Shown: positions 10,573 to 22,454, counted from the stretch's first letter. The stretch: 62,405 bases of DNA from Comamonadaceae bacterium (GCA_947451385.1 CANFYZ010000008.1:1-62405); one strand, 5' to 3'. Notes: generated from the letters alone by a model not told the origin. Made by a program: numbers and translations.

Positions 10573-12390
10573 ATGAGTAAGCAAATTCGCAACATCGCCA
10601 TCATTGCCCACGTTGACCATGGAAAAACCACCATGGTGGACCAGCTGCTGCGTCAGTCGGGTACCTTTGCCGACCACGAAAAAGTCGTCGACACCGTGAT
10701 GGACAACAACGCCATCGAACGCGAACGTGGCATCACCATCTTGGCCAAAAACTGCGCTGTCAGCTGGGAAGGTACCCACATCAACATCGTCGACACCCCC
10801 GGTCACGCGGACTTTGGTGGCGAGGTGGAGCGCGCTTTGTCTATGGTGGACGGCGTGGTGTTGCTGATTGACGCCCAAGAAGGCCCCATGCCGCAAACCC
10901 GCTTTGTCACCAAAAAGGCCTTGGCTTTGGGTCTGAAGCCGATTGTGGTGGTGAACAAAGTCGACAAGCCAGGTGCCAATCCGGACAAAGTGGTGAATGC
11001 CGCTTTCGATTTGTTCGACAAACTTGGCGCGACCGACGAGCAACTCGATTTCCCCGTGGTCTACGCCTCGGGCATCAACGGCTGGACCTCTTTGGTCGAA
11101 GGTGAACCCGGTGAGCAGTGGGGCCCCGACATGTCAGCGCTGTTCAATACGGTGTTGCAGCACGTCAAGCCCAATGCAGGAGACCCCAAAGCCCCCTTGC
11201 AATTGCAAATTTCAGCGTTGGATTTCTCTACTTTTGTCGGCCGAATCGGTGTCGGCCGTATCAGCCAAGGCACGGTCAAACCCAACATGGATGTGGTCTT
11301 CATGGAAGGCCCAGACGGCGCGCCTGTCAAAGGGCGTGTCAACCAAGTGCTGACCTTCCAGGGCCTGGACCGTGTTCAGGTGACCGAAGCCGGTCCAGGC
11401 GACATTGTGTTGATTAACGGCATTGCCGATTTGAACATCGGCGTGACCGTGACCGACCCGCTGACCCCCACACCGTTGCCGATGCTCAAAGTGGATGAAC
11501 CCACGCTGACCATGAACTTCTGTGTCAACACCAGCCCCTTGGCCGGTCGCGAAGGCAAGTACGTGACGAGCCGTCAAATCTGGGACCGTCTGCAGAAAGA
11601 ACTGCAACATAACGTCGCTTTGCGCGTCAAAGAAACCGACGAAGATGGTATTTTTGAAGTCGCCGGTCGCGGTGAATTGCACCTGACCATCTTGCTGGAA
11701 AACATGCGCCGTGAAGGCTACGAGTTGGCCGTCTCTAAGCCGCGCGTGTTGTACCGTGATGTCAACGGCGAGCGCCATGAGCCGATCGAGTTGGTGACCG
11801 CCGACATCGAAGAAACCCACCAAGGTGGCGTGATGCAAGCACTGGGCGAGCGCAAAGGCGAACTGGTGAACATGGAACCCGATGGTCGTGGCCGAGTGCG
11901 TTTGGAATACCGTATTCCAGCCCGCGGCCTGATTGGTTTCACCAACGAATTTTTGAACCTGACCCGCGGTTCCGGTTTGATTGCCAACATCTTTGACAGC
12001 TATGAGCCGCACAAAGGTGAAATCGGTGGCCGTAAAAACGGTGTGCTGATTTCTATGGACGACGGTGAAATCTTCACCTACGCCTTGGGCAAGTTGGACG
12101 ACCGGGGTCGCATGTTTGTCAAAGCCAACGACCCGGTATACGAAGGCATGATTGTGGGTATCCACAGCCGTGACAACGATCTGGTGGTGAACGCCACCCG
12201 GACCAAGCAGCTGACCAACTTCCGCGTCTCTGGCAAAGAAGATGCGATCAAGATTACCCCGCCCATCGATTGCACCTTGGAATATGGCGTGGAATTCATT
12301 GAAGACGATGAATTGGTGGAAATCACACCCAAGTCCATCCGCTTGCGCAAGCGCTTCTTGAAAGAAAGTGATCGCAAGCGCAACAAATGA
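10573..12390 (+). CDS. typA: Translational GTPase TypA/BipA
   Basis: Ribosome-associated GTPase acting in stress response and late 50S assembly. G motifs are at the N-terminus: [31 protein letters not shown] and NKVDKPGA. The EF-G-like domains and the BipA-specific C-terminal domain follow ([36 protein letters not shown]). I start it at ATG 10573 ([13 protein letters not shown]), preceded by AAGGAAG. An in-frame ATG at 10558 overlapping the truB stop would add five residues. 605 residues from the chosen start, normal for the family. Confidence 0.97.
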   Translation: MSKQIRNIAIIAHVDHGKTTMVDQLLRQSGTFADHEKVVDTVMDNNAIERERGITILAKNCAVSWEGTHINIVDTPGHADFGGEVERALSMVDGVVLLIDAQEGPMPQTRFVTKKALALGLKPIVVVNKVDKPGANPDKVVNAAFDLFDKLGATDEQLDFPVVYASGINGWTSLVEGEPGEQWGPDMSALFNTVLQHVKPNAGDPKAPLQLQISALDFSTFVGRIGVGRISQGTVKPNMDVVFMEGPDGAPVKGRVNQVLTFQGLDRVQVTEAGPGDIVLINGIADLNIGVTVTDPLTPTPLPMLKVDEPTLTMNFCVNTSPLAGREGKYVTSRQIWDRLQKELQHNVALRVKETDEDGIFEVAGRGELHLTILLENMRREGYELAVSKPRVLYRDVNGERHEPIELVTADIEETHQGGVMQALGERKGELVNMEPDGRGRVRLEYRIPARGLIGFTNEFLNLTRGSGLIANIFDSYEPHKGEIGGRKNGVLISMDDGEIFTYALGKLDDRGRMFVKANDPVYEGMIVGIHSRDNDLVVNATRTKQLTNFRVSGKEDAIKITPPIDCTLEYGVEFIEDDELVEITPKSIRLRKRFLKESDRKRNK

Positions 12391-12411
12391 TGCCTTGCGC
12401 CTAAGTTACTT

Positions 12412-13296
12412 ATGAAACTCACGCACGGTCAGGCGGTCTGGCTGATGGTCGCCGTGACCTCACTGTGGTCCATTGCAGGGGTCGTGACCCGGCAGCTCGA
12501 ACACGCGCGCAGTTTCGAAGTGACTTTTTGGCGCAGCCTGTTTACCGTGGTTTCTTTGTTGATCATCTTGCCTCTGCTGCAAGGTCGTCAAACGTTCCGC
12601 AAGATGCCGTGGCGCAGTGCTTATTTTTGGCTGTCGGGTCTGTGCTGGTGTGTCATGTTCACCGCATTCATGTTGGCCTTGACGCTGACTGCGGTCGCCA
12701 ACGTCTTGATCACGCTGGCGTTGGGCCCCCTGATGACCGCCTTACTGGGGCGCTTGACCACCGGTCAGCCCTTGCCCTGGCGCACTTGGTGTGCCATTGG
12801 CTTGGCTGGCTTGGGCATCAGCTGGATGTTTGCAAGTCAAATTCATGTGGATTCACCTGGCTTTTGGCTTGGCGTGCTGATTGCTGTGTGTGTGCCACTG
12901 GCCGGTGCTGTGCAGTGGAATTTGGTTCAGCGCAGCCATGCCCAAGGGCTTGATTTGGATTTGGTGCCCTCGGTTCTTTTAGGCGCAGCCTTGTCCACGG
13001 CTTTCACCTTGCCTTTGGCCTTGCCTTTTCAAGCTTCGGCTACCGATGTTCAATGGTTGGCCCTGTTGGGGTTATTTCAATTGGCCATCCCTTGCGTGTT
13101 GTCGGTGCTTTGTGCCAAAGTGCTGAAGGCGGCTGAAGTTTCATTGCTGGCCTTGCTGGAGGTCGTCTTTGGCATCGGTTTGGCTTGGCTTGGCGCCCAC
13201 GAGGAACCCAGCACGCAAGTCCTCTGGGGCGGTTCTATCGTGCTTTGTGCCCTGGTCATGAACGAATTATTCGCTTGGAGAGAACGCAATGACTGA
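12412..13296 (+). CDS. DMT-superfamily transporter (EamA/RhaT-like permease)
   Basis: Inner-membrane protein of 294 residues with about ten hydrophobic helices arranged as two EamA repeats of about five helices each. The first repeat contains TSLWSIAGVVTRQLEHARSFEVTFWRS. The second ends in LALLEVVFGIGLAWLGAHEEPSTQVLWGG, the usual last two helices of DMT exporters. Family members export amino acids or other metabolites; the substrate cannot be read from sequence. It starts 21 bp after typA and overlaps the next gene by 8 bp, so it may be cotranscribed with the crotonase gene. Confidence 0.9.
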   Translation: MKLTHGQAVWLMVAVTSLWSIAGVVTRQLEHARSFEVTFWRSLFTVVSLLIILPLLQGRQTFRKMPWRSAYFWLSGLCWCVMFTAFMLALTLTAVANVLITLALGPLMTALLGRLTTGQPLPWRTWCAIGLAGLGISWMFASQIHVDSPGFWLGVLIAVCVPLAGAVQWNLVQRSHAQGLDLDLVPSVLLGAALSTAFTLPLALPFQASATDVQWLALLGLFQLAIPCVLSVLCAKVLKAAEVSLLALLEVVFGIGLAWLGAHEEPSTQVLWGGSIVLCALVMNELFAWRERND

Positions 13297-14386
13297 TCTA
13301 ACCACCGCCGATGTTGTGACCGAAGTGCATGGCCGGTTGGCCTGCATTACGTTGAATCGCCCAAAGGCGCTCAACGCATTGTCCTTGGGCATGGTCCGCA
13401 GCCTGACCCAGGCGCTGCAACAGTGGCAAGCCGACCCGGATATTTTGGCGGTGGTCGTCAGAGGGCAGGGCAAAGAAGGTCCTTTTGGTGCGTTCTGTGC
13501 GGGTGGGGATATTCGCTTCTTTCATCAGGCGGCTTGGGCGGGTGATGAGGCTTTGGGGGATTTTTTCACCGAAGAATATGCGCTGAACTATTTGATTCAC
13601 ACCTACAGCAAACCCTACATCGCTTTCATGGACGGCATTGTCATGGGCGGGGGCATGGGCATCAGCCAAGGCGCCAGTCTGCGCGTGGTCACGGAGCGCA
13701 CCAAGATGGCGATGCCTGAAACCAATATCGGTCTTTTCCCCGATGTCGGAGGCGGCTACTTTCTCAGTCGCTGCCCAGGCCATATCGGCGAATATCTGGG
13801 TCTGACCGGTCACATGATGGGCGCGGCACAGGCCTTGTCGGCGCATTTGGCCGATGGCTTTATTGAATCAGGGCGACTGGCCAATATTTGGCAAAAATTG
13901 ATTTCAACCCCCTTTGAAACCGGCCAGGCCGTTGAGCATTGGGTGCGCAGTCAGTTCGGCCGATTGGACGTACCGGCCTTTCCCGCGCGAGCGCAAGTGG
14001 ATGCGGTATTTTCGAAATCGACAGTCAGCGAAATCATTCAGAGCTTGGGAAATGCCTCCGACGTCTGGTCGCAAGAAACGGCGAAAGCCTTGCGCCAGCG
14101 CTCCCCCTTGATGCTGCATGTGGTGCTGGAGCAAATCCGCTTGGCGCGGCGCATGGGGCTGGCCGATGATTTACGCATGGAGCGCAATTTGGTTCACCAT
14201 TGTTTCCACCTCCGCGCCACGTCGGCCAGTGAGACTGTGGAAGGCATCCGTGCTTTGGCCGTCGACAAAGACCATGCACCGCGCTGGCAACCTGCGCGCA
14301 TTGAAGACGTGGACCTGGCCGAGGTGGCTGCTTTCTTTGTCTCGCCTTGGCCTTCAGACGCCCATCCTTTGGCAAAACTGAGCTGA
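13289..14386 (+). CDS. Crotonase-family protein, probable 3-hydroxyisobutyryl-CoA hydrolase type
   Basis: 365 residues, the length of 3-hydroxyisobutyryl-CoA hydrolase (HIBCH) and longer than plain enoyl-CoA hydratases. Oxyanion-hole segments are CAGGDIRFF and GIVMGGGMGIS. The signature TKMAMPETNIGLFPDVGGGYFLSR contains the Glu and Asp used by HIBCH enzymes. HIBCH acts in valine breakdown, releasing 3-hydroxyisobutyrate. An enoyl-CoA hydratase/isomerase activity is an alternative. GGAGAG precedes the ATG and the gene overlaps the DMT transporter gene by 8 bp. It converges on smpB. Confidence 0.88.
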   Translation: MTDLTTADVVTEVHGRLACITLNRPKALNALSLGMVRSLTQALQQWQADPDILAVVVRGQGKEGPFGAFCAGGDIRFFHQAAWAGDEALGDFFTEEYALNYLIHTYSKPYIAFMDGIVMGGGMGISQGASLRVVTERTKMAMPETNIGLFPDVGGGYFLSRCPGHIGEYLGLTGHMMGAAQALSAHLADGFIESGRLANIWQKLISTPFETGQAVEHWVRSQFGRLDVPAFPARAQVDAVFSKSTVSEIIQSLGNASDVWSQETAKALRQRSPLMLHVVLEQIRLARRMGLADDLRMERNLVHHCFHLRATSASETVEGIRALAVDKDHAPRWQPARIEDVDLAEVAAFFVSPWPSDAHPLAKLS

Positions 14387-14413
14387 AGAAAAAAGGCCGG
14401 GTGAGGGCGCTCG

Positions 14414-14432
14414 CCGCTGAAAAATTCAGCGG
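14414..14432. terminator. Hairpin between convergent crotonase and smpB genes
   Basis: Perfect 8-bp inverted repeat CCGCTGAA (14414-14421) and TTCAGCGG (14425-14432) with a 3-nt loop, overlapping the smpB stop codon. A second small palindrome GGCGCTCGCC lies just to its left. On the reverse strand a run of T follows about 20 bases later. It may act as a bidirectional terminator, but no T run abuts the stem. Confidence 0.4.
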
Positions 14433-14908
14433 TTGTGGACTTTCATGGCGCGTTCCACTTCGCGCTTGCCTTCGCGGTCTTTGATGGTGTCGCGCTTGTC
14501 GTGTTCGGCTTTGCCTTTGCCCAAGCCGATTTCGCATTTGACCCGGCCATTCTTCCAGTGCAAATTAAGGGGCACCAGAGTGAAACCCTTTTGTTCGATC
14601 TTGCCAGTCAGGCGTTTGATCTCATCTTTTTTGAGCAGCAGTTTCCGGGTGCGGCCGGTTTCGGGGTTGATGTGGGTGGAGGCGGTACGCAGGGCGTTGA
14701 TCAAGACCCCAATGATGTACATCTCGCCCTCGCGGATGACCACATAACCATCGGTCAACTGCACTTTGCCTTCGCGCACAGATTTGACCTCCCAGCCTTC
14801 GAGCACCATGCCCGCCTCATAACGCTCTTCAAAAAAATAGTTGAAAAAAGCTTTTTTGTTTTCGGCGATGACTGCAGATTTTCCGTCGGGTGTTTTTTTT
14901 GTGGCCAT
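14426..14908 (-). CDS. smpB: SsrA-binding protein SmpB
   Basis: Partner of tmRNA in trans-translation rescue of stalled ribosomes. 160 residues, normal length. Motifs are [25 protein letters not shown] at 15-40 (GWEVKSVR after it), then [10 protein letters not shown] and [13 protein letters not shown]. The basic C-terminal tail ([25 protein letters not shown]) inserts into the decoding centre. It is divergent from ratA, a conserved neighbourhood. The ssrA tmRNA gene itself is not in the adjacent sequence. Confidence 0.97.
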   Translation of the reverse strand: MATKKTPDGKSAVIAENKKAFFNYFFEERYEAGMVLEGWEVKSVREGKVQLTDGYVVIREGEMYIIGVLINALRTASTHINPETGRTRKLLLKKDEIKRLTGKIEQKGFTLVPLNLHWKNGRVKCEIGLGKGKAEHDKRDTIKDREGKREVERAMKVHNR

Positions 14909-14957
14909 GAAGGGCAGATCAAGGCAAAAAGCCAGAAATCAATGAAAGAGTCGCAGG

Positions 14958-14982
14958 CCATGCAGTGCATGGAAATTACAAT
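14958..14982 (+). promoter_or_regulatory. Palindrome and -10 element in smpB/ratA divergent region
   Basis: CCATGCA (14958-14964), G, TGCATGG (14966-14972) form a perfect 15-bp palindrome. It lies five bases before a -10-like TACAAT (14977-14982) facing ratA. No good -35 box is visible. The palindrome is where an operator would block or assist polymerase, but no regulator is known to me for it. Confidence 0.35.
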
Positions 14983-15002
14983 CTGAGGAAGCACAGCATT
15001 GT

Positions 15003-15452
15003 ATGAAGAATATCCACAAGACCGTCCTGATCTGGTATTCACCAGAAGAAATGTTCCGACTCGTCACGGATGTGGCGCGCTACCCCGAATTTCTGCCCTG
15101 GTGCAATCAAGCACAGGTATTGGAGCAAAGCGATCAGGGCATGCTGGCCGAAGTGGGCATCAGCATGGCCGGCGTGAGCCAAGTTTTCACAACCCGTAAC
15201 ACCCATGTAGACGGGCGTGAGGTGCACATGAAATTGGTCAAGGGGCCCTTTTCAAAGCTCGATGGGGTCTGGTGCTTCAGTCCGGTGGGAGATGGCGCGC
15301 AGCGGGCCTGCAAAGTGGAGTTGACTTTGAATTACGGTTTTTCCAACGCCGCTTTGGCCGCCATTGTGGGGCCGGTTTTTGACCGGATTGCGGCCTCCTT
15401 GGTGGACGCCTTTGTCAAACGCGCTGAACGCATTTATGCGTCAGTTCCCTGA
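15003..15452 (+). CDS. ratA: RatA/COQ10-type START-domain protein
   Basis: 149-residue single-domain protein of the SRPBCC fold. Motifs are VLIWYSPEEMFRLVTDVARYPEFLPWC at the N-terminus, an LVKGPFSKLDGVW central strand, and a C-terminal helix PVFDRIAASLVDAFVKRAERIY. The E. coli homologue RatA was described as a toxin blocking 70S formation. Eukaryotic COQ10 homologues bind ubiquinone, and that lipid-binding role may be the main one. Immediately followed by the RnfH gene (stop TGA directly abuts the next ATG), as in E. coli ratA-ratB near smpB. Confidence 0.93.
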   Translation: MKNIHKTVLIWYSPEEMFRLVTDVARYPEFLPWCNQAQVLEQSDQGMLAEVGISMAGVSQVFTTRNTHVDGREVHMKLVKGPFSKLDGVWCFSPVGDGAQRACKVELTLNYGFSNAALAAIVGPVFDRIAASLVDAFVKRAERIYASVP

Positions 15453-17341
<1,889 letters not shown>

Positions 17342-17344
17342 ACC

Positions 17345-18958
17345 ATGTCCCACTCCAAAATCTTGATCCTTGACTTCGGCTCGCAAGTCACCCAGCTGAT
17401 TGCCCGCCGTGTGCGCGAGGCGCATGTATTTTGCGAGGTTCATCCCTGTGATGTGAGCAGCGACTGGGTGCGTGAATACGCCCAAGACGGCAACCTCAAA
17501 GGCATCATCTTGTCGGGCTCGCATGCCAGCGTCTACGAGGTCGACGACCGGGCTCCCGATGCCGTGTTTGAACTCGGCTTGCCCGTGCTGGGCATTTGCT
17601 ACGGCATGCAAACCATGGCGCAGCAACTGGGCGGCAAGGTAGAAGCCGGGCATACCCGTGAATTTGGCTATGCCGAAGTGCGCGCCCATGGCCACACCGA
17701 ACTGCTCAAAGGCATTGAAGACTTTGCCACGCCCGAAGGCCACGGCATGCTCAAGGTCTGGATGAGCCACGGCGACAAGGTGACGCAATTGCCTGCGGGC
17801 TTCAAAGTCATGGCCTCGACCCCAGCTTGCCCGATTGCCGGCATGGCCGACGAAGCCCGCCGCTTTTATGCGGTGCAGTTCCACCCCGAAGTCACGCATA
17901 CCGTGCAAGGTCAGGCGCTGCTCAACCGCTTTGTGCTCGACATTTGCCAGGCGCGCCCGGACTGGATCATGGGCGATTACATCGAAGAAGCCGTGGCCCA
18001 TATCCGCGCACAAGTCGGTGACGAAGAAGTCATCTTGGGCTTGTCGGGGGGAGTGGACTCATCGGTGGCCGCGGCGTTGATTCACCGCGCCATTGGCGAC
18101 AAACTTACCTGCGTGTTTGTCGACCATGGCCTGCTGCGCTTGAACGAAGGCGATATGGTGATGGACATGTTTGTGGGCAAGTTGCACGCGCATGTGATCC
18201 GCGTCGATGCCAGCGAACTCTTTTTGGGCAAGCTGGCCGGTGTCAGCGAGCCTGAAGCCAAGCGCAAAATCATCGGCGGCTTGTTTGTCGATGTGTTCAA
18301 AGAACAAGCTGCGAAATTGAAAGCGGGTGATGGCGGTCACAAAGGCGCGACTTTCCTGGCCCAGGGCACGATTTACCCTGATGTGATCGAGTCCGGCGGT
18401 GCCAAAAGCAAAAAAGCCGTGACCATCAAGAGCCACCACAACGTGGGCGGTTTGCCTGAGCAACTCGGCCTCAAATTGCTGGAGCCCTTGCGCGAATTGT
18501 TCAAAGACGAAGTGCGTGAACTCGGCGTGGCGCTGGGTTTGCCTCGCGAGATGGTGTACCGCCACCCCTTCCCAGGTCCCGGTCTGGGCGTGCGGATTTT
18601 GGGCGAAGTGAAAAAAGAATACGCCGACCTGTTGCGCCGTGCGGATGCAATTTTCATCGAAGAACTGCGCAACTTCACCGACGAATCAGGCAAGAGCTGG
18701 TATGACCTGACCAGCCAAGCTTTCACCGTGTTCTTGCCCGTCAAGAGCGTGGGCGTCATGGGCGATGGCCGCACCTACGACTATGTGGTGGCGCTCCGTG
18801 CGGTGCAAACCAGCGACTTCATGACCGCCGACTGGGCCGAGCTGCCTTATGCATTGTTGAAAAAAGTGTCGGGCCGCATCATCAATGAGGTGCGCGGGAT
18901 CAACCGCGTCACCTATGACGTGAGCTCCAAACCGCCGGCGACTATTGAGTGGGAATGA
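17345..18958 (+). CDS. guaA: GMP synthase (glutamine-hydrolysing)
   Basis: Converts XMP to GMP. 537 residues. The N-terminal class I glutamine amidotransferase has Cys in GICYGMQ and the His/Glu pair in FHPEVTHT. The ATP pyrophosphatase domain carries the PP-loop LSGGVDSS near residue 235. The C-terminal dimerisation domain ends in [18 protein letters not shown], the invariant GuaA terminus. Second gene of the guaBA operon; it converges on the tannase-like gene. Confidence 0.98.
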   Translation: MSHSKILILDFGSQVTQLIARRVREAHVFCEVHPCDVSSDWVREYAQDGNLKGIILSGSHASVYEVDDRAPDAVFELGLPVLGICYGMQTMAQQLGGKVEAGHTREFGYAEVRAHGHTELLKGIEDFATPEGHGMLKVWMSHGDKVTQLPAGFKVMASTPACPIAGMADEARRFYAVQFHPEVTHTVQGQALLNRFVLDICQARPDWIMGDYIEEAVAHIRAQVGDEEVILGLSGGVDSSVAAALIHRAIGDKLTCVFVDHGLLRLNEGDMVMDMFVGKLHAHVIRVDASELFLGKLAGVSEPEAKRKIIGGLFVDVFKEQAAKLKAGDGGHKGATFLAQGTIYPDVIESGGAKSKKAVTIKSHHNVGGLPEQLGLKLLEPLRELFKDEVRELGVALGLPREMVYRHPFPGPGLGVRILGEVKKEYADLLRRADAIFIEELRNFTDESGKSWYDLTSQAFTVFLPVKSVGVMGDGRTYDYVVALRAVQTSDFMTADWAELPYALLKKVSGRIINEVRGINRVTYDVSSKPPATIEWE

Positions 18959-18989
18959 CGTTTGACGGTCTGATATCCATTCGCCTGAT

Positions 18990-19041
18990 CCACCCAAAAA
19001 CTCTGTTTTTTCGGGCGGACCCCAATTCAAAGGCTGAATTG
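18990..19041. terminator. Inverted repeats between convergent guaA and tannase-like gene
   Basis: Two repeats fill the 85-bp convergent gap. CAATTCA (19023-19029) and TGAATTG (19035-19041) form a perfect 7-bp stem with a 5-nt loop. CCACCCAAAAA (18990-19000) pairs imperfectly with TTTTTTCGGGCGG (19006-19018), better on the reverse strand. They may terminate transcription from either side; no classic stem plus T run is present. Confidence 0.35.
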
Positions 19042-19043
19042 AG

Positions 19044-20777
19044 TTAGCGAGTGCAGGCGTAATTGGCGGCCTGTTCTTTGTCGCCAGACTGGTATCGGGC
19101 AACCAGTGGATAAGGGCACAGTGGGCGCGATCGATGGCCAGGCCAGTGGCTGGGAACATCGGGATTGGCGCCGCCAAGATTACCGGGCCCCCGCGAGGTG
19201 GCCTCGATCCGATCTGGCGCTCGTCCGAACTCAACCCAATCCACCAAGGCAGTCAAGGCATCAAACTGGTCTGTCGCTGGACCGCCTCTGGAGTGGCCCA
19301 TGCCAGGAACCGGGAAAAATCTGGCAAAACCATTCGCCTTTCCAGCGTGGTAGGCGTCAAGCGCTTTGAACCAGGCGGCCGTGTCGTCAATCGAAAAAAT
19401 CGGATCGGATGTGCCGTGTACCACGATGATCTTGCCGCCGCGTTGACGAAGGCCATCTAACTGCGTGGCGTTGGGTGGCGACATCAATGCGATACCGCTT
19501 TCGGTATAGAGGTTGTTGGTGGCAAATATCTTGGGCGCTTCGCGGTCTATATCGAAATTGAGCGCGTAGGCTGCGGCGCGAAATGAGTCCGTCGCCATGG
19601 ACAAGTCAGAGGAGGGCGGGGTGGAAAATATGTAGCCCACCGAAACTGGATTTCTGGCTGTTCGAACTGAGCTTCGAAATTTCCATTCAGCCCAACCGGG
19701 TTGCTCGATACCCGGGTCAAAAGGAAAGCCTGGGTAGAACAACTCTCCATTGGCAAGCCTGACAGGCGCAAACACCGCCGCAAGTATGTCCTTTTGAGCT
19801 GCGCTCAAACAGGTGCCGTCTCTGTTTCCTGAGCAAGTGGGCACATCGCGGGCAAGGTCAAAGGCTGTGCGACACGCCTGTGCGTCCTGAACCAAACCAT
19901 CCACAGAACCGTCCAGCGCGTCGCAACGGGCCAGGATGGCCTTGGCGATCAATTGGCGCTCTGGCTTGGGCAGCGCCGATTCGTAGTCAGGTTGGCCGTT
20001 GACCACCTGGGTGGTCGCCACCGTAGCCCAGCGTTTCACATGCGACATGTTGGCCACAGAAGCCCTGGGCAGGTAAATGCCCGGGGCATTGGCCAGTATG
20101 CCGTCGTAGTCCGTCGCGTACCGAGACGCCGCCACGAGCGCATGGCGCCCCCCATTCGAGGTGCCGCCAATGTATGAACGATCGGGTCCTTTGCCGTAAG
20201 CGACCTTGATCAAGGTCTTGGCCATGGGCGTGAGAGAACCGACGGCCATGTAGCCGTAGTCCAATCGGGCTTGAGGATCGCGGCCAAACAGTGGATTTTG
20301 TGCCGATGTGTGCCCAGCATCGGAGCTGATCACAGCAAAGCCTTGCTGCAGGGCGTTGCGTAAGATACCGCCGCTGCCCAACGCAGAGCCGCCATCCGCT
20401 GTAGCGACCACGCCGTCAGTGCCGCCATTGCCTTGGTAAAGAAAACGGCCGCTCCAGTCTCTGGGCAGGCGCATTTCAAAGCCGATGGCATAACTTTGGC
20501 CATCTAGCGAACTTGTTCGGCGGTTCATTTCGCCAGTCACAAGGCAGTGTTCGGGTACGGGCTGCCCGCCATTGTTCAGCGTTCCAGCCGACAACGGGCG
20601 TGCGGCGGTTATCGCGGTGTTGGGAAAACTGAAACTCAGCAAGGCGCTGCAATGGAGGAGGCTTGTTCCCTTTGCGGGTGCCAGTTGCGGCTGAGACGGT
20701 GGATTGACCAGTGAACTGCAACCGAAAAGCGCCGAACACGTGAGGACAGTGAGAATCTTGGGAAGTGTGTTTGTCAT
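19044..20777 (-). CDS. Tannase/feruloyl esterase family lipoprotein
   Basis: Alpha/beta hydrolase predicted to cleave ester-linked phenolic acids outside the cytoplasm. From ATG 20777 it is 577 residues, with a lipoprotein signal (MTNTLPKILTVLTCSALFGC, Cys as acylation site). The nucleophile is Ser207 in GGTSNGGRHAL. The acid is probably in VVHGTSDPIFS, and the His is near residue 495 in PGMGHSRGG. Family members carry a CS-D-HC motif whose two cysteines form a disulfide. Here both positions are changed (Thr before Ser, Ser after His), so the disulfide is absent. An upstream in-frame start at 20831 would place the signal peptide internally and is rejected. Confidence 0.87.
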   Translation of the reverse strand: MTNTLPKILTVLTCSALFGCSSLVNPPSQPQLAPAKGTSLLHCSALLSFSFPNTAITAARPLSAGTLNNGGQPVPEHCLVTGEMNRRTSSLDGQSYAIGFEMRLPRDWSGRFLYQGNGGTDGVVATADGGSALGSGGILRNALQQGFAVISSDAGHTSAQNPLFGRDPQARLDYGYMAVGSLTPMAKTLIKVAYGKGPDRSYIGGTSNGGRHALVAASRYATDYDGILANAPGIYLPRASVANMSHVKRWATVATTQVVNGQPDYESALPKPERQLIAKAILARCDALDGSVDGLVQDAQACRTAFDLARDVPTCSGNRDGTCLSAAQKDILAAVFAPVRLANGELFYPGFPFDPGIEQPGWAEWKFRSSVRTARNPVSVGYIFSTPPSSDLSMATDSFRAAAYALNFDIDREAPKIFATNNLYTESGIALMSPPNATQLDGLRQRGGKIIVVHGTSDPIFSIDDTAAWFKALDAYHAGKANGFARFFPVPGMGHSRGGPATDQFDALTALVDWVEFGRAPDRIEATSRGPGNLGGANPDVPSHWPGHRSRPLCPYPLVARYQSGDKEQAANYACTR

Positions 20778-20911
20778 GCGATGGCCAGATTTGATGCAGT
20801 TAAGATGGAGCCGAAACAGCGTCCGTCCCATGATAGACCACTGAAATGTTCAGGACATCCCAGCTGGGGATGGCTCCAACTGTCCACCACCGTTGATGGG
20901 GAAACACACCA

Positions 20912-21805
20912 TTGCAGTCCATAAAACACATTGATGCAGGGGTTTTGAACGTCGCCTATGCCGATGAAGGTCCCGTGAATGGACCTGTGGTGATCTTGTT
21001 GCATGGGTTCCCCTATGACGTGCATGCTTATGCGGAAGTCGCCCCGCTTTTGGTCCAAGCCGGTTGCCGTGTGATCGTCCCCTACCTTCGGGGGTTTGGC
21101 CCAACGCAGTTCAAAGACCCTCGAACTCTGCGGTCAGGCGAACAGGCGGCTTTGGGTGCTGACTTGCTGGCCTTGATGGACGCATTGAAAATCCCCCAAG
21201 CCGTGCTCGCTGGCTATGACTGGGGCGGTCGTGCCGCTTGCGTCGTCGCCGCTTTGTGGCCAGAGCGCTGCCAGGGGTTGGTGTCCTTGAACAGTTACAA
21301 CATACAAAACATTGCCACGGCTTTGCAACCCTCGGCACCTGCGCATGAACATTTGCTCTGGTACCAATACTATTTCCACAGCGAGCGAGGTCGTGCGGGT
21401 TTGACCTTGAATCGACGTGACATAGCGCACTTACTCTGGCAACAATGGTCTCCGACCTGGGCGTTCACCGCGGCCCAATTTCAACAAACCGCAACGTCTT
21501 TTGAAAATCCTGACTTTGTAGAGGTGGTGATCCACTCGTATCGACATCGCTATGGTTTGGTGAACGGCGACCCTGCTTATGCCGATATCGAACGCCGTTT
21601 GGCTTTACAGCCACAGATCACGGTACCCAGCATCACCTTGGATGGCGAAGATGATGGTGTGAACCGCCCCAAGCCTGAAAGTGCCCAGGCGCAGCATTTT
21701 TCAGGTCGCCGAGCGCATCGCTTGGTGAGCGGTGCAGGTCATAATTTGCCCCAAGAAAAACCGCTGATCTTTGCCCAGGCTACTTTGGAGCTGGCTCGTA
21801 GCTGA
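20912..21805 (+). CDS. Alpha/beta hydrolase with Asp nucleophile (epoxide hydrolase-like)
   Basis: 297-residue soluble hydrolase. The oxyanion motif is LLHGFPYDVHAY. The nucleophile elbow is GYDWGG, with Asp103 where serine hydrolases carry Ser, as in epoxide hydrolases and haloalkane dehalogenases. A late Asp in LDGEDDGV and His in SGAGHNLPQE complete a triad. The start is TTG 20912 because an in-frame stop lies 18 bp upstream and GGGGA gives a ribosome site. It heads a forward cluster with the PaiB-like, TadA-fusion and S66 peptidase genes. The substrate is unknown. Confidence 0.85.
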   Translation: MQSIKHIDAGVLNVAYADEGPVNGPVVILLHGFPYDVHAYAEVAPLLVQAGCRVIVPYLRGFGPTQFKDPRTLRSGEQAALGADLLALMDALKIPQAVLAGYDWGGRAACVVAALWPERCQGLVSLNSYNIQNIATALQPSAPAHEHLLWYQYYFHSERGRAGLTLNRRDIAHLLWQQWSPTWAFTAAQFQQTATSFENPDFVEVVIHSYRHRYGLVNGDPAYADIERRLALQPQITVPSITLDGEDDGVNRPKPESAQAQHFSGRRAHRLVSGAGHNLPQEKPLIFAQATLELARS

Positions 21806-21839
21806 CGGGGCCTTCAGCCCACCTCAAAATTACCGCACG

Positions 21840-22454
21840 ATGTACCTTCCTCCACAGTTTGACCATCCTCAGCACGCTGCGGCCATCATGCGAGAGCACC
21901 CATTCGCCAGCCTGGTGTCTTGCGACGATGAGGGATTTCCCTTTGCCTCGCATTTGCCGCTGAAGCTGATGGAAGAGGGGGATGCCGACACGGTGCTGCT
22001 CGGTCATTGTGCGCGTGGCAATCCGCATGCAAGGTATCTGCAGCAACGCCCGGAGGCTCTGGCGATCTTCATGGGGCCACAAGCCTATATGTCGCCCGGG
22101 GTGTACCCCGATTTGCAACGCGTCCCCACCTGGACTTACTTGGCTGTTCACGCCCGTGTGCGCGCGCGCTTGCTCGACGGCGAAGAAGCCAAAGATGCGT
22201 TGCTTAAACAACTGATCAACGACCACGAACCCGACTATGCCGCGCAGTGGCGCGCCCTGCCTGAGAGTTACACCCACGGCATGCTGAACGGCATTGTGGC
22301 GTTTGAGTTGACTTTTTTGGATGTGCAAACCAAGGTCAAGATCAACCAACACCGGCCCGAGTCGCATGTGGCCATGCATGCCGCGTACGCCCAGGGCAAC
22401 GAGCAAGAGCAAGCATTGGCAATGTGGATGCAACGCCTGGGGATGGTTGCTTGA
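21840..22454 (+). CDS. PaiB-like FMN-binding split-barrel protein
   Basis: 204 residues, starting MYLPPQFDHPQHAAAIMREHPFASLVS, the typical beginning of the PaiB family (annotated as FMN-binding negative transcriptional regulator). Conserved segments are FASHLPL, HCARGNPHARYL, MGPQAYMSPGVYP, VPTWTYLAVHARVRA and the closing KINQHRPE. ATG 21840 is chosen; an upstream start inside the preceding gene gives an unrelated extension. The B. subtilis PaiB role in sporulation/protease control does not transfer directly. The stop overlaps the next start as TGATG. Confidence 0.88.
   Translation: MYLPPQFDHPQHAAAIMREHPFASLVSCDDEGFPFASHLPLKLMEEGDADTVLLGHCARGNPHARYLQQRPEALAIFMGPQAYMSPGVYPDLQRVPTWTYLAVHARVRARLLDGEEAKDALLKQLINDHEPDYAAQWRALPESYTHGMLNGIVAFELTFLDVQTKVKINQHRPESHVAMHAAYAQGNEQEQALAMWMQRLGMVA

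Noticed and set aside
11212..12165. 317-codon reverse frame inside typA
   Set aside because: Antisense to conserved TypA; His/Gln/Val-rich low-information sequence.
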